Positions 52,654-60,517 of a stretch of 64,000 nt of DNA are shown piece by piece. Source of the DNA: Streptomyces actuosus (GTDB lineage Bacteria; Actinomycetota; Actinomycetes; Streptomycetales; Streptomycetaceae); contig NZ_JAFFZS010000011.1 in NCBI RefSeq assembly GCF_016921115.1, positions 150,440 through 214,439 of the forward strand. The letters run 5' to 3'. Under the pieces are notes generated by a model. The model searched no databases and was not told the DNA's origin. It was given only the letters and a program-made list of their open reading frames with translations. Made by a program: the position numbers and the translations under genes. Positions within the stretch are counted from its first letter, which is position 1. Each line of letters begins with the position of its first letter.

Positions 52654-53964
52654 TCAGGTGGTGGTGTCCCCGCTGCGCCGTGCGAGGTCCGCACCTGCTT
52701 GAAACCGCTCCCAGGCAAGCCGGTTGTCGACCGCGTCCTCGATCGCTCTCCAGACCAGCCCTCTCGCGGGGTCCTCCGGAACGTGGGGCTCTCCGCGGTT
52801 GCCCCGGATCACCGTGACCGTGTCGCCGACCGGTGGGCGGGCCCGGTGGACGAGGATGCAGGTGGGTGTTCCGTGGCCGGGGATGTAGGCCCCGGAGGTG
52901 TCGATGATCCAGCGTGCGTCGAAGCGGGGGAGGAATTCGGTGATGTACCGCTTGCCGAACTCCCGCTTCATGAACGAGTTCGCGGTCAGCTGCGCCACGA
53001 AGCCGCCCGGGACGGCCAGGTGCTCGAGCATCAGCGCGGTGAAGGGCAGGGCCAGCGAGTACTTGCCGGCCGCCACCTGCGGGTACGCGGCGCGGACCTG
53101 GTCGCGGACGGCAGGGTCCTTCGGGGTGATGTACGGCGGGTTGGCCACGCACGCGTGGTAGGCGCCGGCGGCGAGTAGAGGCTCGGTCCGGTCCAGCAGG
53201 GAGTCGGCGGCGGCCACGTTGACGGGCCACGACGCCGGGACCTGGTCCAGGCTCACGCCGAGGACGGACGCCGAGCACGCCAGGAGCCGGTAGGCGGTCA
53301 GCGCGGCGGCGTACGCGTCAAGGTCCACGCCCGACACCGCTGCCAGAGCCCGCTCGACGGCCCGCGGTCCGTGCCCGACCGGAGCGGAGCGGCGGCCGCG
53401 GATCGGCGGGACGCGGGCCATGTGGAACGCGGCGACGGCGATGTGCCCGGTCCCGCAGGCGGGGTCGATCATCCGGACGTCGGCCGGCCCCCACTCCTCG
53501 ATGGCCGGCTCCAGCGACAGGCGCAGCAGGAGGCGGGCGATCCAGGGCGGGGTCTGGCACAGGGCGCGCCCCTTGCGGGCTTCGTCGGACAGCAGCTGGT
53601 AGGCGTCGCCCAGTGCGTAGCCGTCCACGCGGCGCCCGTCTTCGAGGGCGGGGTGCCGGTCCCAGAACTCCTCGATGGCGTTCCAGGCGGCGGAGCCGAG
53701 CGGCTGCTCCCCCGGCGGCAGCACGGCCGGATCGGCGAGAGGGGCCAGGGCGGGGTGGCAGCCGGCGAGACTCTCCAGGGACTTCAGCAGGCCGTCCGGA
53801 CCCGGCGGGCGTTCGTCGGCCGGAGCCAGGCCATGTACGTGGGCATGCCGGACGAGGGCCGCGGCGTGGCTCCACAGGGCGGCCGTGCGCCGATCGCCGG
53901 TGTCGCGCGCGACCGCGGCGGTGAGTCTGTCGTAGGCGGCGGGGGGCAGGGTGCGTGTGGTCAT
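52654..53964 (-). CDS. PglX-like (BREX-type) adenine-specific DNA methyltransferase, short form
   Basis: A 436-residue protein. Motif I is MIDPACGTGHIAVAAF (165-180) and motif IV is ACVANPPYITPKDP (271-284). The following stretch, GKYSLALPFTALMLEHL, ANSFMKREFGKRYI and IIDTSGAYIPGHGTPTCIL, is the hallmark of PglX of BREX/Pgl systems. PglX is about 1200 residues; this protein is only the methyltransferase core, with no other BREX gene nearby. It should methylate adenine-N6 in a specific site if it has a target-recognition partner. The gene is 24 bp downstream of the PP-loop gene. Confidence 0.85.
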   Translation of the reverse strand: MTTRTLPPAAYDRLTAAVARDTGDRRTAALWSHAAALVRHAHVHGLAPADERPPGPDGLLKSLESLAGCHPALAPLADPAVLPPGEQPLGSAAWNAIEEFWDRHPALEDGRRVDGYALGDAYQLLSDEARKGRALCQTPPWIARLLLRLSLEPAIEEWGPADVRMIDPACGTGHIAVAAFHMARVPPIRGRRSAPVGHGPRAVERALAAVSGVDLDAYAAALTAYRLLACSASVLGVSLDQVPASWPVNVAAADSLLDRTEPLLAAGAYHACVANPPYITPKDPAVRDQVRAAYPQVAAGKYSLALPFTALMLEHLAVPGGFVAQLTANSFMKREFGKRYITEFLPRFDARWIIDTSGAYIPGHGTPTCILVHRARPPVGDTVTVIRGNRGEPHVPEDPARGLVWRAIEDAVDNRLAWERFQAGADLARRSGDTTT

Positions 53965-53988
53965 CTCTCCTCGCAGGGGGATCGGGGA

Positions 53989-55350
53989 CTACTGGCCGGC
54001 GGTCATCGCGGCCCACACACCGGCGAAGCCGGAGCGGGCCTTGTCCTGCACGCCGGCCGGGGCGGTCACGTAGAAGTCCTCGACCGTGCCGTAGGTCTTG
54101 GCGTCCGGCCGGACGCGGGTGCGCACGCGGTCGATGCCGGCGCCGTGGGCTTTCGTGGAGTGCTCGACGGGGCGGTCCAGGGCCGTGGCGGCGTTGTGCA
54201 GGAAGGTGCCGACTTCGGAACGGCTGCCGGTGCGGACGGTCTTCACGGACCGGTAGACCGTGCCCTTGAAGCTGCTGTCGCGGCACTCGGGCTTGGAGCA
54301 GCGGTCGCCGTGCGCGGTGTGGCACTCGGGCCGGCGGCCGGCGGTGTAGGCGCGCTGCAACCGGTAGACCGCCCACGGCTCCTCGTCCAGCCGGGCGTTG
54401 AACTGGCCGAGCGCCTCAGCGTTCTGGTCGTCGGTGACCCGCCTGAACAGGGTGTCGTCCTTGTAGAGGGAGCTGTTGTCGTTCAGGGCCATCGACAGGT
54501 ACTCAAGACGCAGCACGCGCGCGGCGAGGTCGGGGTACTTCCGCAGTCGCTTCAGGTGGTCCGGCTGGGGCGAACACACCCCAGCAAACGGGCATACCGG
54601 GCAATATGACTTGGACATGTCGATGCCGAGGCGGTCCTTGACGTAGCCCTGCACGTCCTCGCGGCCCCAGCCGAGCCTGAGCAAGGGGTAGTCCAGGGCG
54701 AAGGTCTCGTAGCCGGCCTTCTTGTTGCGCTTGGCCTGGAACTTGTTCGCCTTGACCGCGCGCTTGTACTCGTCCGCGTTGTAGCCGAAGAGCTTGCCGA
54801 CGGTCTGCCCGCCCGCTCGCTCGAGCTGGAGGCGGTCGATCGTCCAAGCCTTGTGCTTCTGGCTGCATACGTGACCGCCGGCGTACTGGGGAACCGTGCC
54901 GTTCTCCTCCAGTTCGTCCATGAGCGTCCATGGACCTTGGCTGAACACCTTGCCGGGGTTCTTGGTGTCGGAGAGGACTTCGACACCTGCCGAGTCGGGG
55001 CGCCCGGCCCGCGCGACCTGCGTGTATCGAATGCCCTTCTCCCGCAGCAACGGCAGGACGTGGTTCTCGACGTCGGCGATCGTGTCGGGAAACTCGAACC
55101 CGGTCATCGCCGTCACGATCGAGAAGTCGGAGAAGTCTTCGGCGATCCCGAAGGCGGTCGGATCGTTGATGATCGCCAGGGCCAGCGCCGTCGAGTCGAC
55201 GCCGAGGCCGAAGTTGAGCGACTTGTGCTTCGTCGCGCGGAAGGATGCCAGAGCCTCCGCGGAGGCGACCTCGGCCGGAGCCGGTCCGCCGGACGACGGC
55301 GTGGCGGGGTCGGCATCGAGGTCGGGTTCGAACAGCGTGAGGGAAGTCAT
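53989..55350 (-). CDS. PAPS-reductase/DndC-like PP-loop ATP pyrophosphatase
   Basis: A 453-residue protein. The PP-loop FGLGVDST (47-54) corresponds to SGGxDS of N-type ATP pyrophosphatases. HVCSQKHKAWTIDRL (160-174) and the cysteine group CPVCPFAGVC (250-259) recall sulfur-transfer members such as PAPS reductase and DndC. A further Cys cluster (CHTAHGDRCSKPEC) lies near 333-347. DndC-type enzymes activate DNA backbone or base chemistry with ATP. The product here is unknown; no DndA, D or E homologue was seen. Closely paired with the PglX-like gene in the P8 operon. Confidence 0.8.
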   Translation of the reverse strand: MTSLTLFEPDLDADPATPSSGGPAPAEVASAEALASFRATKHKSLNFGLGVDSTALALAIINDPTAFGIAEDFSDFSIVTAMTGFEFPDTIADVENHVLPLLREKGIRYTQVARAGRPDSAGVEVLSDTKNPGKVFSQGPWTLMDELEENGTVPQYAGGHVCSQKHKAWTIDRLQLERAGGQTVGKLFGYNADEYKRAVKANKFQAKRNKKAGYETFALDYPLLRLGWGREDVQGYVKDRLGIDMSKSYCPVCPFAGVCSPQPDHLKRLRKYPDLAARVLRLEYLSMALNDNSSLYKDDTLFRRVTDDQNAEALGQFNARLDEEPWAVYRLQRAYTAGRRPECHTAHGDRCSKPECRDSSFKGTVYRSVKTVRTGSRSEVGTFLHNAATALDRPVEHSTKAHGAGIDRVRTRVRPDAKTYGTVEDFYVTAPAGVQDKARSGFAGVWAAMTAGQ

Positions 55351-55413
55351 GGGCGTACCTGTGGGGGAGGGGCGGGTGCGGCTGGGAAGGGTCGCACCCG
55401 CCGGAGGACAGGG

Positions 55414-55872
55414 TCAGGGCTGCGGCTTCGCGGCGCGTGCGGCGTCGAGGCCTGCCGGAGTGAGGTAGGGCCGGTGCTTCGGGCCGGTGCGGCCGTCGTC
55501 GCCGTCGGTGGGCTGGGGGACGCCGTCGGCGTCGCGGTACTCGACGAGGGCGAGGCGGGCGAGGGAGGCGGCGGTGGGCCAGGTGACGTCCCTCAGCGCG
55601 CCGTCCTCGTCGGCGGAGTCGAGGGCGGCCAGCTGGGAGTCGTTCAGGATCGACCGCCGTCCGGCGCCGGTGATGACGTACGGTCCGACGCCCTGCGCCT
55701 GCGCTTTCTCCGGCGGCAGCCGGTAGCCGTCGCCGTCGTTGCGGTAGACCAGGCCGTCGTCCAGGTAGACCTGGAGCGTCGTACGGCTGCCGTGCGATAC
55801 GAGGTGCCCCGAGGGATGTGCGCACGCGGCGCGGAGATGCTTGGGCGCCGGCGGGTAGGCGTTGCTGGTCAC
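55414..55872 (-). CDS. Hypothetical winged-helix-like protein
   Basis: A 152-residue protein from the GTG at 55872 (GGAGGG upstream), overlapping the stop of the zinc-finger gene. RTTLQVYLDDGLVYRNDGDGYRLP and LARLALVEYRDADGVPQ look like strand/wing elements, ending RPYLTPAGLDAARAA, a pattern common in small HTH proteins that act on phage or plasmid DNA. The family was not identified. Confidence 0.58.
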   Translation of the reverse strand: MTSNAYPPAPKHLRAACAHPSGHLVSHGSRTTLQVYLDDGLVYRNDGDGYRLPPEKAQAQGVGPYVITGAGRRSILNDSQLAALDSADEDGALRDVTWPTAASLARLALVEYRDADGVPQPTDGDDGRTGPKHRPYLTPAGLDAARAAKPQP

Positions 55873-56861
55873 CGCGGGCCCTCCAGTGCGAGGACCGGCG
55901 CCGGGTCGAGCGCTGCGGCCCGCGGGTTGATCGCTGCCTTGACCTTGCGCCCGCAGCCGGGGCGCTCGCACTGCTCCGTCGCCCGGGGGTTGTGCCACTG
56001 GCAGCTCGGGCAGCTCCACATCAGCCCCGCCGAGACCGCCACTGAGGAGATCACGGCCCGCTGCTCCGGGTCGGCAGCGTCCAGGAGCTGCTCCAGTACG
56101 GGGGGATGCGGGGCGTAGTGGTTGCTGTCGTCGAGGATGACCGTGTCCTCGACGACGACGCGCAGCGGCACGGTCCCGTCCGGCCGGACGACGTGCTCGG
56201 GGTCGGCGCTGTCGATGTGGACCGAGACCCGCACGACGCCGTCCTCGGCGTCCAGGTAGCCGAAGACGAGCACGCCGGCCACCTCGATGCACGACGGTCC
56301 CTGGTCATCGGCGGGGTAGAAGACCGCGGCGCGGTTGAGGCCCTCGGCCGTCACGGCGTCGGGGAAGACGAAGTTCAGGGGAGCAATGCGGGAGCGCTGC
56401 GCCCGCCCGATCTCCTCGCAGTACAGCTCGAAGCCCTGATCGGGCACCGCGTCGCCGTCGGGACCGTAGTAGAGATCGACCGCTTCGGCGTCGTCGGCCG
56501 GGGGCTCGTCGGGCACGTCGCCTTGGCCGCCCACGTTGGCCCAGCTGCCGCGCACGTGCGTGGCGAGCTCCGCGAGGGCAGCGCGTTCCGTGGCGTAGGG
56601 CGCCGTGGTGTCCTCGTGGCGGGTCCAGATGCGCAGCATCCAGACCTGCTGGCCCGGGCGAGGCCCCAGGATGGCGGAGACGGCCGGGGACCGGCCGCCG
56701 GCTGCCTCGGCGACGATCTCGGCGTAAGCGCGCTGGGCGAGTTCACGGTACTGCGGGGGCAGTTCGGCGGCGGCCAGTGAGGGGGCCAGGGCGCCTGCGA
56801 TGCGCACCAGACTCTCGATGTCGGAGGGGCGGAAGCGTTCAGCGAGCACGGTCATCCTCAT
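55869..56861 (-). CDS. Hypothetical protein with RanBP2-type zinc ribbon
   Basis: A 330-residue protein. The N-terminal two-thirds is alpha/beta with VWMLRIWTRHEDTTAPYAT and GLNRAAVFYPADDQGPS. Near residue 290 lies WSCPSCQWHNPRATEQCERPGCGRKV, a CxxC-x10-CxxxxC ribbon of the RanBP2 kind that often binds RNA or protein. Two close ATGs (56861, 56855) are possible. No enzyme motif was recognised. Confidence 0.62.
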   Translation of the reverse strand: MRMTVLAERFRPSDIESLVRIAGALAPSLAAAELPPQYRELAQRAYAEIVAEAAGGRSPAVSAILGPRPGQQVWMLRIWTRHEDTTAPYATERAALAELATHVRGSWANVGGQGDVPDEPPADDAEAVDLYYGPDGDAVPDQGFELYCEEIGRAQRSRIAPLNFVFPDAVTAEGLNRAAVFYPADDQGPSCIEVAGVLVFGYLDAEDGVVRVSVHIDSADPEHVVRPDGTVPLRVVVEDTVILDDSNHYAPHPPVLEQLLDAADPEQRAVISSVAVSAGLMWSCPSCQWHNPRATEQCERPGCGRKVKAAINPRAAALDPAPVLALEGPR

Positions 56862-56917
56862 CGGTGGCAGAACGTGGCGGGCAAGGTGGCCCGCCAGGCG
56901 TGGAAGGGGGGGAAGGG

Positions 56918-57523
56918 CTAGGCGCCCAGATCAAGGAGCGCCGCGACCAGGGCGAGGGCGCGCTTGCGCTCGGGGGAGACCCGCACGCGGCGGATGCGCT
57001 TCGGGTCGGAAGGGAGCCGGATGCCCACGGCCGCGCCGTGTCCGTCACGGTGCAGCTCGTACTGGTCTGCTGAGAGCATCCAGGCGTCCCAGTCGTCGGC
57101 CTTGCGCCCGGCGCGCACCAGGGATTCTGCGGTGGGTGCCGTCGCGGGGCAGGAACAGGCCGGGTCGTCGCACGGACGGCCCGCCGGATGCCGGGAGATG
57201 ACGCCGCCCGAACGGTAGGTGGCTCTGGTGCCGTTGAGCATCGGGCACGCCTTCTCCGAATACATCAGGCAGGGCGGGTGGAGTCCCGGTTCCGGCGAGT
57301 ACCCGATGCCCACGTCCTGGGGGCGGACCAGCACGTAGAACCACCGCTCCAGCGGCCGTTCGCAGATCTGGCACAGGCCGTTCTCGAAGGCTCGGGTGCG
57401 TTTGCCCGGGTCGAGCCCGCCGAAGACCGGCAGACCGTTGTGCTCGAACGAGACGTACGGGACGACCAGGCCGCCGTGCGTGGGACGGTGCGCGCACGCC
57501 GCGGGGATCGCCGGGGCGCTCAC
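56918..57523 (-). CDS. Cysteine-rich hypothetical protein
   Basis: A 201-residue protein. FENGLCQICERPLERWFYVLVRP, HPPCLMYSEKACPML and CDDPACSCPAT give several CxxC pairs suggestive of two zinc sites. This pattern is common on Streptomyces plasmids, where relatives are misnamed as cell-envelope proteins. The GTG start overlaps the stop of the upstream gene. The function is unknown. Confidence 0.65.
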   Translation of the reverse strand: MSAPAIPAACAHRPTHGGLVVPYVSFEHNGLPVFGGLDPGKRTRAFENGLCQICERPLERWFYVLVRPQDVGIGYSPEPGLHPPCLMYSEKACPMLNGTRATYRSGGVISRHPAGRPCDDPACSCPATAPTAESLVRAGRKADDWDAWMLSADQYELHRDGHGAAVGIRLPSDPKRIRRVRVSPERKRALALVAALLDLGA

Positions 57524-57870
57524 TGGGAATCACCGCCGGAGAGCTCCCAGGAGGGGCGGGCGAGCTCGACCAGGAAGGTGTAGGCGGCGTCACTGGCCTG
57601 GAGCTGGCGGACGACGGGGAGCTGCCGGTACCGGCTGAGGAACTCGCCGATGGTCAGAGCGGTGTTGTGCGAGTCGTCCGGGTAGCTGCCGTGGTCGAGG
57701 GGGACCAGGCGGTCGCCCTCGTACTGCGGCCACGTGTACGCGGCGAGGAGCACGGCCTGGCTCCAGTTGTGCGGGTTGGCGCGGATCTTGACGAGCTCGG
57801 CGCCGGGCGCCAGTTCCCTGAGCGAGTCGAGGGGCGGTGTCCGGCGCGGTTGGGGGGTGCTCGGGCCCAT
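57520..57870 (-). CDS. Hypothetical protein, first gene of the P8 operon
   Basis: A 116-residue protein from ATG 57870 with GGGAGACCGTC upstream. NPHNWSQAVLLAAYTWPQYEGDRL and a helical C-terminus (AAYTFLVELARPSWEL) are visible. It opens the longest operon of the array (57870-52654), which carries the PP-loop and PglX-like enzymes. No family was recognised. Confidence 0.6.
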   Translation of the reverse strand: MGPSTPQPRRTPPLDSLRELAPGAELVKIRANPHNWSQAVLLAAYTWPQYEGDRLVPLDHGSYPDDSHNTALTIGEFLSRYRQLPVVRQLQASDAAYTFLVELARPSWELSGGDSQ

Positions 57871-58041
57871 GACGGTCTCCCAGTTCGAGGCGGGCTTCGG
57901 CGGCCCGGGGCGGTGAGATGGAGGGCTGCGGGGTTCGCCACGCAGCGGTGCAGTGGCCTGGCGGCCGCCCTCACGGCGCCGACGAGGGGCGGCGTTGGGG
58001 CTGTGGGGGAGGAGAGAGCGGCCGATCAACCAGACATGAGT

Positions 58042-58071
58042 ACAGTACACATGGGAATCTAAATACGCAAC
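58042..58071 (-). promoter_or_regulatory. Array promoter P8 (heads the PP-loop/PglX operon)
   Basis: -35 TTGCGT, 17 bp, -10 TACTGT on the minus strand. It overlaps the preceding gene: that gene's last codons, Met-Leu-Arg-Ile-stop, are read from ATG TTG CGT ATT TAG, i.e. from the -35 region. The leader is about 165 bp. Confidence 0.8.
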
Positions 58072-58829
58072 ATCACAGCGTGGGGTGTCCGCTCATCCCC
58101 TTCGGGCACGGTGAACCGGGCCGACAGCAGCGCCGCACAGAGGTGCCGGATTCCTCCCTGCTCCCACAGCGCCAGGGACTCGGGCACTGCGGCCGGCCAC
58201 CACTGCACCGACACTCCGTCGCGCACCACGTCGACCGCGACTCCGTACCCGTCGTCCTTGCTCCAGTCAGCCATGCGCACGTGCGGGCTCAGCACCTCAA
58301 CTGCACCCTCATGAAGGCGGATCGCCTCCTCCTTCGCGCTGCGTGCCGCCTGCCGCAGAGCCTTCGCCTGTGCGGCGGACACCGGACGGTAGACGGTGCT
58401 AGCTCCCTCGTCCTCCGCGAGGATGACAAGGGCTCCCCCCTGCGCCACGAGCACACGATCCCGGCCGACTTCGGCGACCAGCTCGAGCAGTTGCTCCGCG
58501 GAGACGACCGTGTCGAGTCCGCTCTCGGGAACGGCGGAGGCCCGGTAGTGCCCGTTCCGCACCAAGTCCAGGGCGTGCTTGACGTCCAGCATGGCGCGGG
58601 CGAGCTCGGCGGAGCCGGGCCGCCCGTTCGCGGCATAGCGGGTCAGCCGCTGATGGACCAGGGCCGCTTCGCGCTCGTCGGGCTCGTCGAACTGGTTGGC
58701 GAGCACCTCACGCACGGCAAGGTCGATCACCTGCGCCAGGTACCCGGCGCTGAAGGACCTGCGCCGGAGCATGCGAAGCGCCGTCTGCTTGGACGAGCCG
58801 GCAGGGACGACGGCTGATGCCTGGGACAC
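58059..58829 (-). CDS. Hypothetical protein whose 3' end overlaps promoter P8
   Basis: A 256-residue protein from the GTG at 58829 (GGAGTCACCTC upstream). Helical segments RRRSFSAGYLAQVIDLAVREVLANQFDEPDEREA and LLELVAEVGRDRVLVAQGGALVILAEDEG are visible, and a C-terminal VSVQWWPAAVPESLALW. No family was recognised. The gene lies 14 bp downstream of the 58844-59665 gene and ends inside the -35 region of P8. Confidence 0.6.
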   Translation of the reverse strand: MSQASAVVPAGSSKQTALRMLRRRSFSAGYLAQVIDLAVREVLANQFDEPDEREAALVHQRLTRYAANGRPGSAELARAMLDVKHALDLVRNGHYRASAVPESGLDTVVSAEQLLELVAEVGRDRVLVAQGGALVILAEDEGASTVYRPVSAAQAKALRQAARSAKEEAIRLHEGAVEVLSPHVRMADWSKDDGYGVAVDVVRDGVSVQWWPAAVPESLALWEQGGIRHLCAALLSARFTVPEGDERTPHAVMLRI

Positions 58830-58843
58830 GAGGTGACTCCTCC

Positions 58844-59665
58844 TCAATTCGCCGGTCGCGAGCCGGGCTGGCCGATGTATGTGGTCCACGCCTCGTACTC
58901 GGCGGTGGTGAGAATCGGCGGCGGGACGATGGGGGCGCGCCCGAAGCACTGGTCACAGGCGTGTACGTCCGGCTCGGCGCCGGTGGCGTCAGTGCCGCGG
59001 CCCGGCAAGGCGGTGCCGCAGATGGGCAGGTTCGCCGGGACGGACGGGTCCAGCCGCAGATGCAGTTCGTGGCCGTGGAGGACCGGACGGACCGCGACGG
59101 GCTCCGGTTCGGAGGCGGGGCCGAAATGTTCTGCCAGGAACCGCACGACAAGGGCGTGAGCTGCCTGGGCCCGCTCGTCCAGGGTTCGCGTGTCCGCCGG
59201 CGGCAGCTCGACGACCCGCAGGGGTTCCCGCATCTCTGCGGTCAGGCGGTCGACGAGGACCCGCCCCTCGGCGAGGAACTGCGGGGCGTCGCCGCGGGGG
59301 TCGTCGCTGCGCTTGCCGACCCAGATCCACGACAGGGGTACGAACGCGGCGAGCTCGCTGAGGAGCCCGTACCAGCGGCTCACCGCCCACGTGGCGTAGG
59401 TGCCGCATGGCCTGTGGTGGCAGGAGCCGGCCGGCGCCTGGCAGGCGCGCAGTTCGAAGCGGAAGCCGAGCTCGGCCGCGTCCGTCCGAAGGATGCCGAG
59501 CTCCGCCACACCGCCGTTCTGCCGTGTCCACCAAGCCGGTTCACCGCCTAGCAGCGGACCGGGCTCGGTGCTGCGCCCGATCCCCTGCGCCTCCGCTGAA
59601 TGGGCAGAGGCCAGAGTCCGATGGGCAGAGACGACGCGGGTGCCGTCGATCACGAGGTAGTTCAT
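58844..59665 (-). CDS. Hypothetical protein with Cys/His sites
   Basis: A 273-residue protein from ATG 59665 (GGAGAGAC upstream). It starts MNYLVIDGTRVVSAHRTLA, contains CQAPAGSCHHRPCGTY (a likely metal site near residue 75-90) and ends with HACDQCFGRAPIVPPP. The middle is helical. No family was recognised. It is cotranscribed with the HU gene. Confidence 0.6.
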   Translation of the reverse strand: MNYLVIDGTRVVSAHRTLASAHSAEAQGIGRSTEPGPLLGGEPAWWTRQNGGVAELGILRTDAAELGFRFELRACQAPAGSCHHRPCGTYATWAVSRWYGLLSELAAFVPLSWIWVGKRSDDPRGDAPQFLAEGRVLVDRLTAEMREPLRVVELPPADTRTLDERAQAAHALVVRFLAEHFGPASEPEPVAVRPVLHGHELHLRLDPSVPANLPICGTALPGRGTDATGAEPDVHACDQCFGRAPIVPPPILTTAEYEAWTTYIGQPGSRPAN

Positions 59666-59749
59666 CAGAAGTCTCTCCGGTCCGGCCGGGCGCGCCAGCG
59701 CCCGGCCGTCGAGCTGGGAACGCCGGGATGGAGGCCCGGCAACGGCGGA

Positions 59750-60211
59750 TCAGGCGAGCGACTTCTTGGGGGTGGCCTTGACGGCCTTCTTCGCCGGGCC
59801 TGTCTTCTTGGCCCCCGCTCCCGACTTCTTCGTGGCGGCCTTCTTGGCCGCCGCCTTCTTCACCACGGCGGAGGCGCCGGTGAGGCTTCCCTTGGGGGCC
59901 TTCCTGACGGAGACCTCGCCGCCCTTGGGCAGCTTCTTGTCACCGCTGACCAGGTCCTTGAAGCCCTGTCCGGCCCGGAAGCGGGGGGTGGAGGTCTTCT
60001 TGACCCGCACCCGCTCGCCGGTCTGGGGGTTGCGGGCGTAGCGGGCCGGTCGGTCGACCTTCTCGAACGAGCCGAATCCGGTGACGGAGACGCGGTCTCC
60101 GGCGACGACAGCGCGAACGATGGCGTCGAGCACGTGGTCGACAGCGTCGGCGGCCTGCTGGCGACCGCCCATCTTGTCCGCGATCGCGTCGACGAGCTGG
60201 GCCTTGTTCAT
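59750..60211 (-). CDS. hupS: HU-family nucleoid protein with lysine-rich tail (HupS-type)
   Basis: A 153-residue protein. Residues 1-93 are a canonical HU domain (MNKAQLVDAIADKMGG, DRVSVTGFGSFEKVDRPARYARNPQTGE). Residues 94-153 are a Lys/Ala-rich, histone H1-like tail (VKKAAAKKAATKK, KKTGPAKKAVKA). Streptomyces HupS has this architecture. It binds and compacts DNA. AGGAGTTCTGCC precedes the ATG. It is the first gene after P9, so a plasmid-borne HU is under the same promoter type as the DNA-modification operons. Confidence 0.88.
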   Translation of the reverse strand: MNKAQLVDAIADKMGGRQQAADAVDHVLDAIVRAVVAGDRVSVTGFGSFEKVDRPARYARNPQTGERVRVKKTSTPRFRAGQGFKDLVSGDKKLPKGGEVSVRKAPKGSLTGASAVVKKAAAKKAATKKSGAGAKKTGPAKKAVKATPKKSLA

Positions 60212-60341
60212 GGCAGAACTCCTGTAGGTGAGCGTGCACTTCGATGCCGGACGCGCGGCCGCTGATGTCCAGGGGGCGCGGTGCCGACGAAGGGAAGCGG
60301 GGCGCGTCATCCAGGACGGTCGAGCGCCTCCGACGGCAACT

Positions 60342-60371
60342 AAAATACACAGTGAAAAAGAAACACGCAAC
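60342..60371 (-). promoter_or_regulatory. Array promoter P9 (heads the HU gene)
   Basis: -35 TTGCGT, 17 bp, -10 TATTTT on the minus strand. The only copy that faces away from a plus-strand gene (start 60518). Confidence 0.78.
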
Positions 60372-60384
60372 GCTAATCGTCATG

Positions 60385-60414
60385 TTGACGAAAGTAGTTC
60401 GGTCGTGTCACTCT
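60385..60414 (+). promoter_or_regulatory. Possible plus-strand promoter for the ADP-ribosylglycohydrolase gene
   Basis: TTGACG at 60385-60390 is followed after 18 bp by CACTCT. It is a moderate vegetative-type match and lies about 105 bp before the GTG. It does not share the array consensus. Confidence 0.35.
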
Positions 60415-60517
60415 GACGTAGCGACAGCGGGTTTGAGCGCACGGCGAGTTGACGCCGCGCTCCCCGCCCCGCCCTCCTCAGACCACGCACGCAGCACATG
60501 ACCTCGGGAGAACACCC

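Noticed and set aside
52654..53964. Complete BREX (Pgl) defence system
   Set aside because: Only the PglX methyltransferase core is present; no PglZ, BrxC, PglW or Lon-like genes were found in the window.
53989..55350. Complete Dnd or Ssp phosphorothioation system
   Set aside because: Only a DndC-like PP-loop gene and DUF4007 were recognised; no cysteine desulfurase, DndD/E, SspB or restriction partners.
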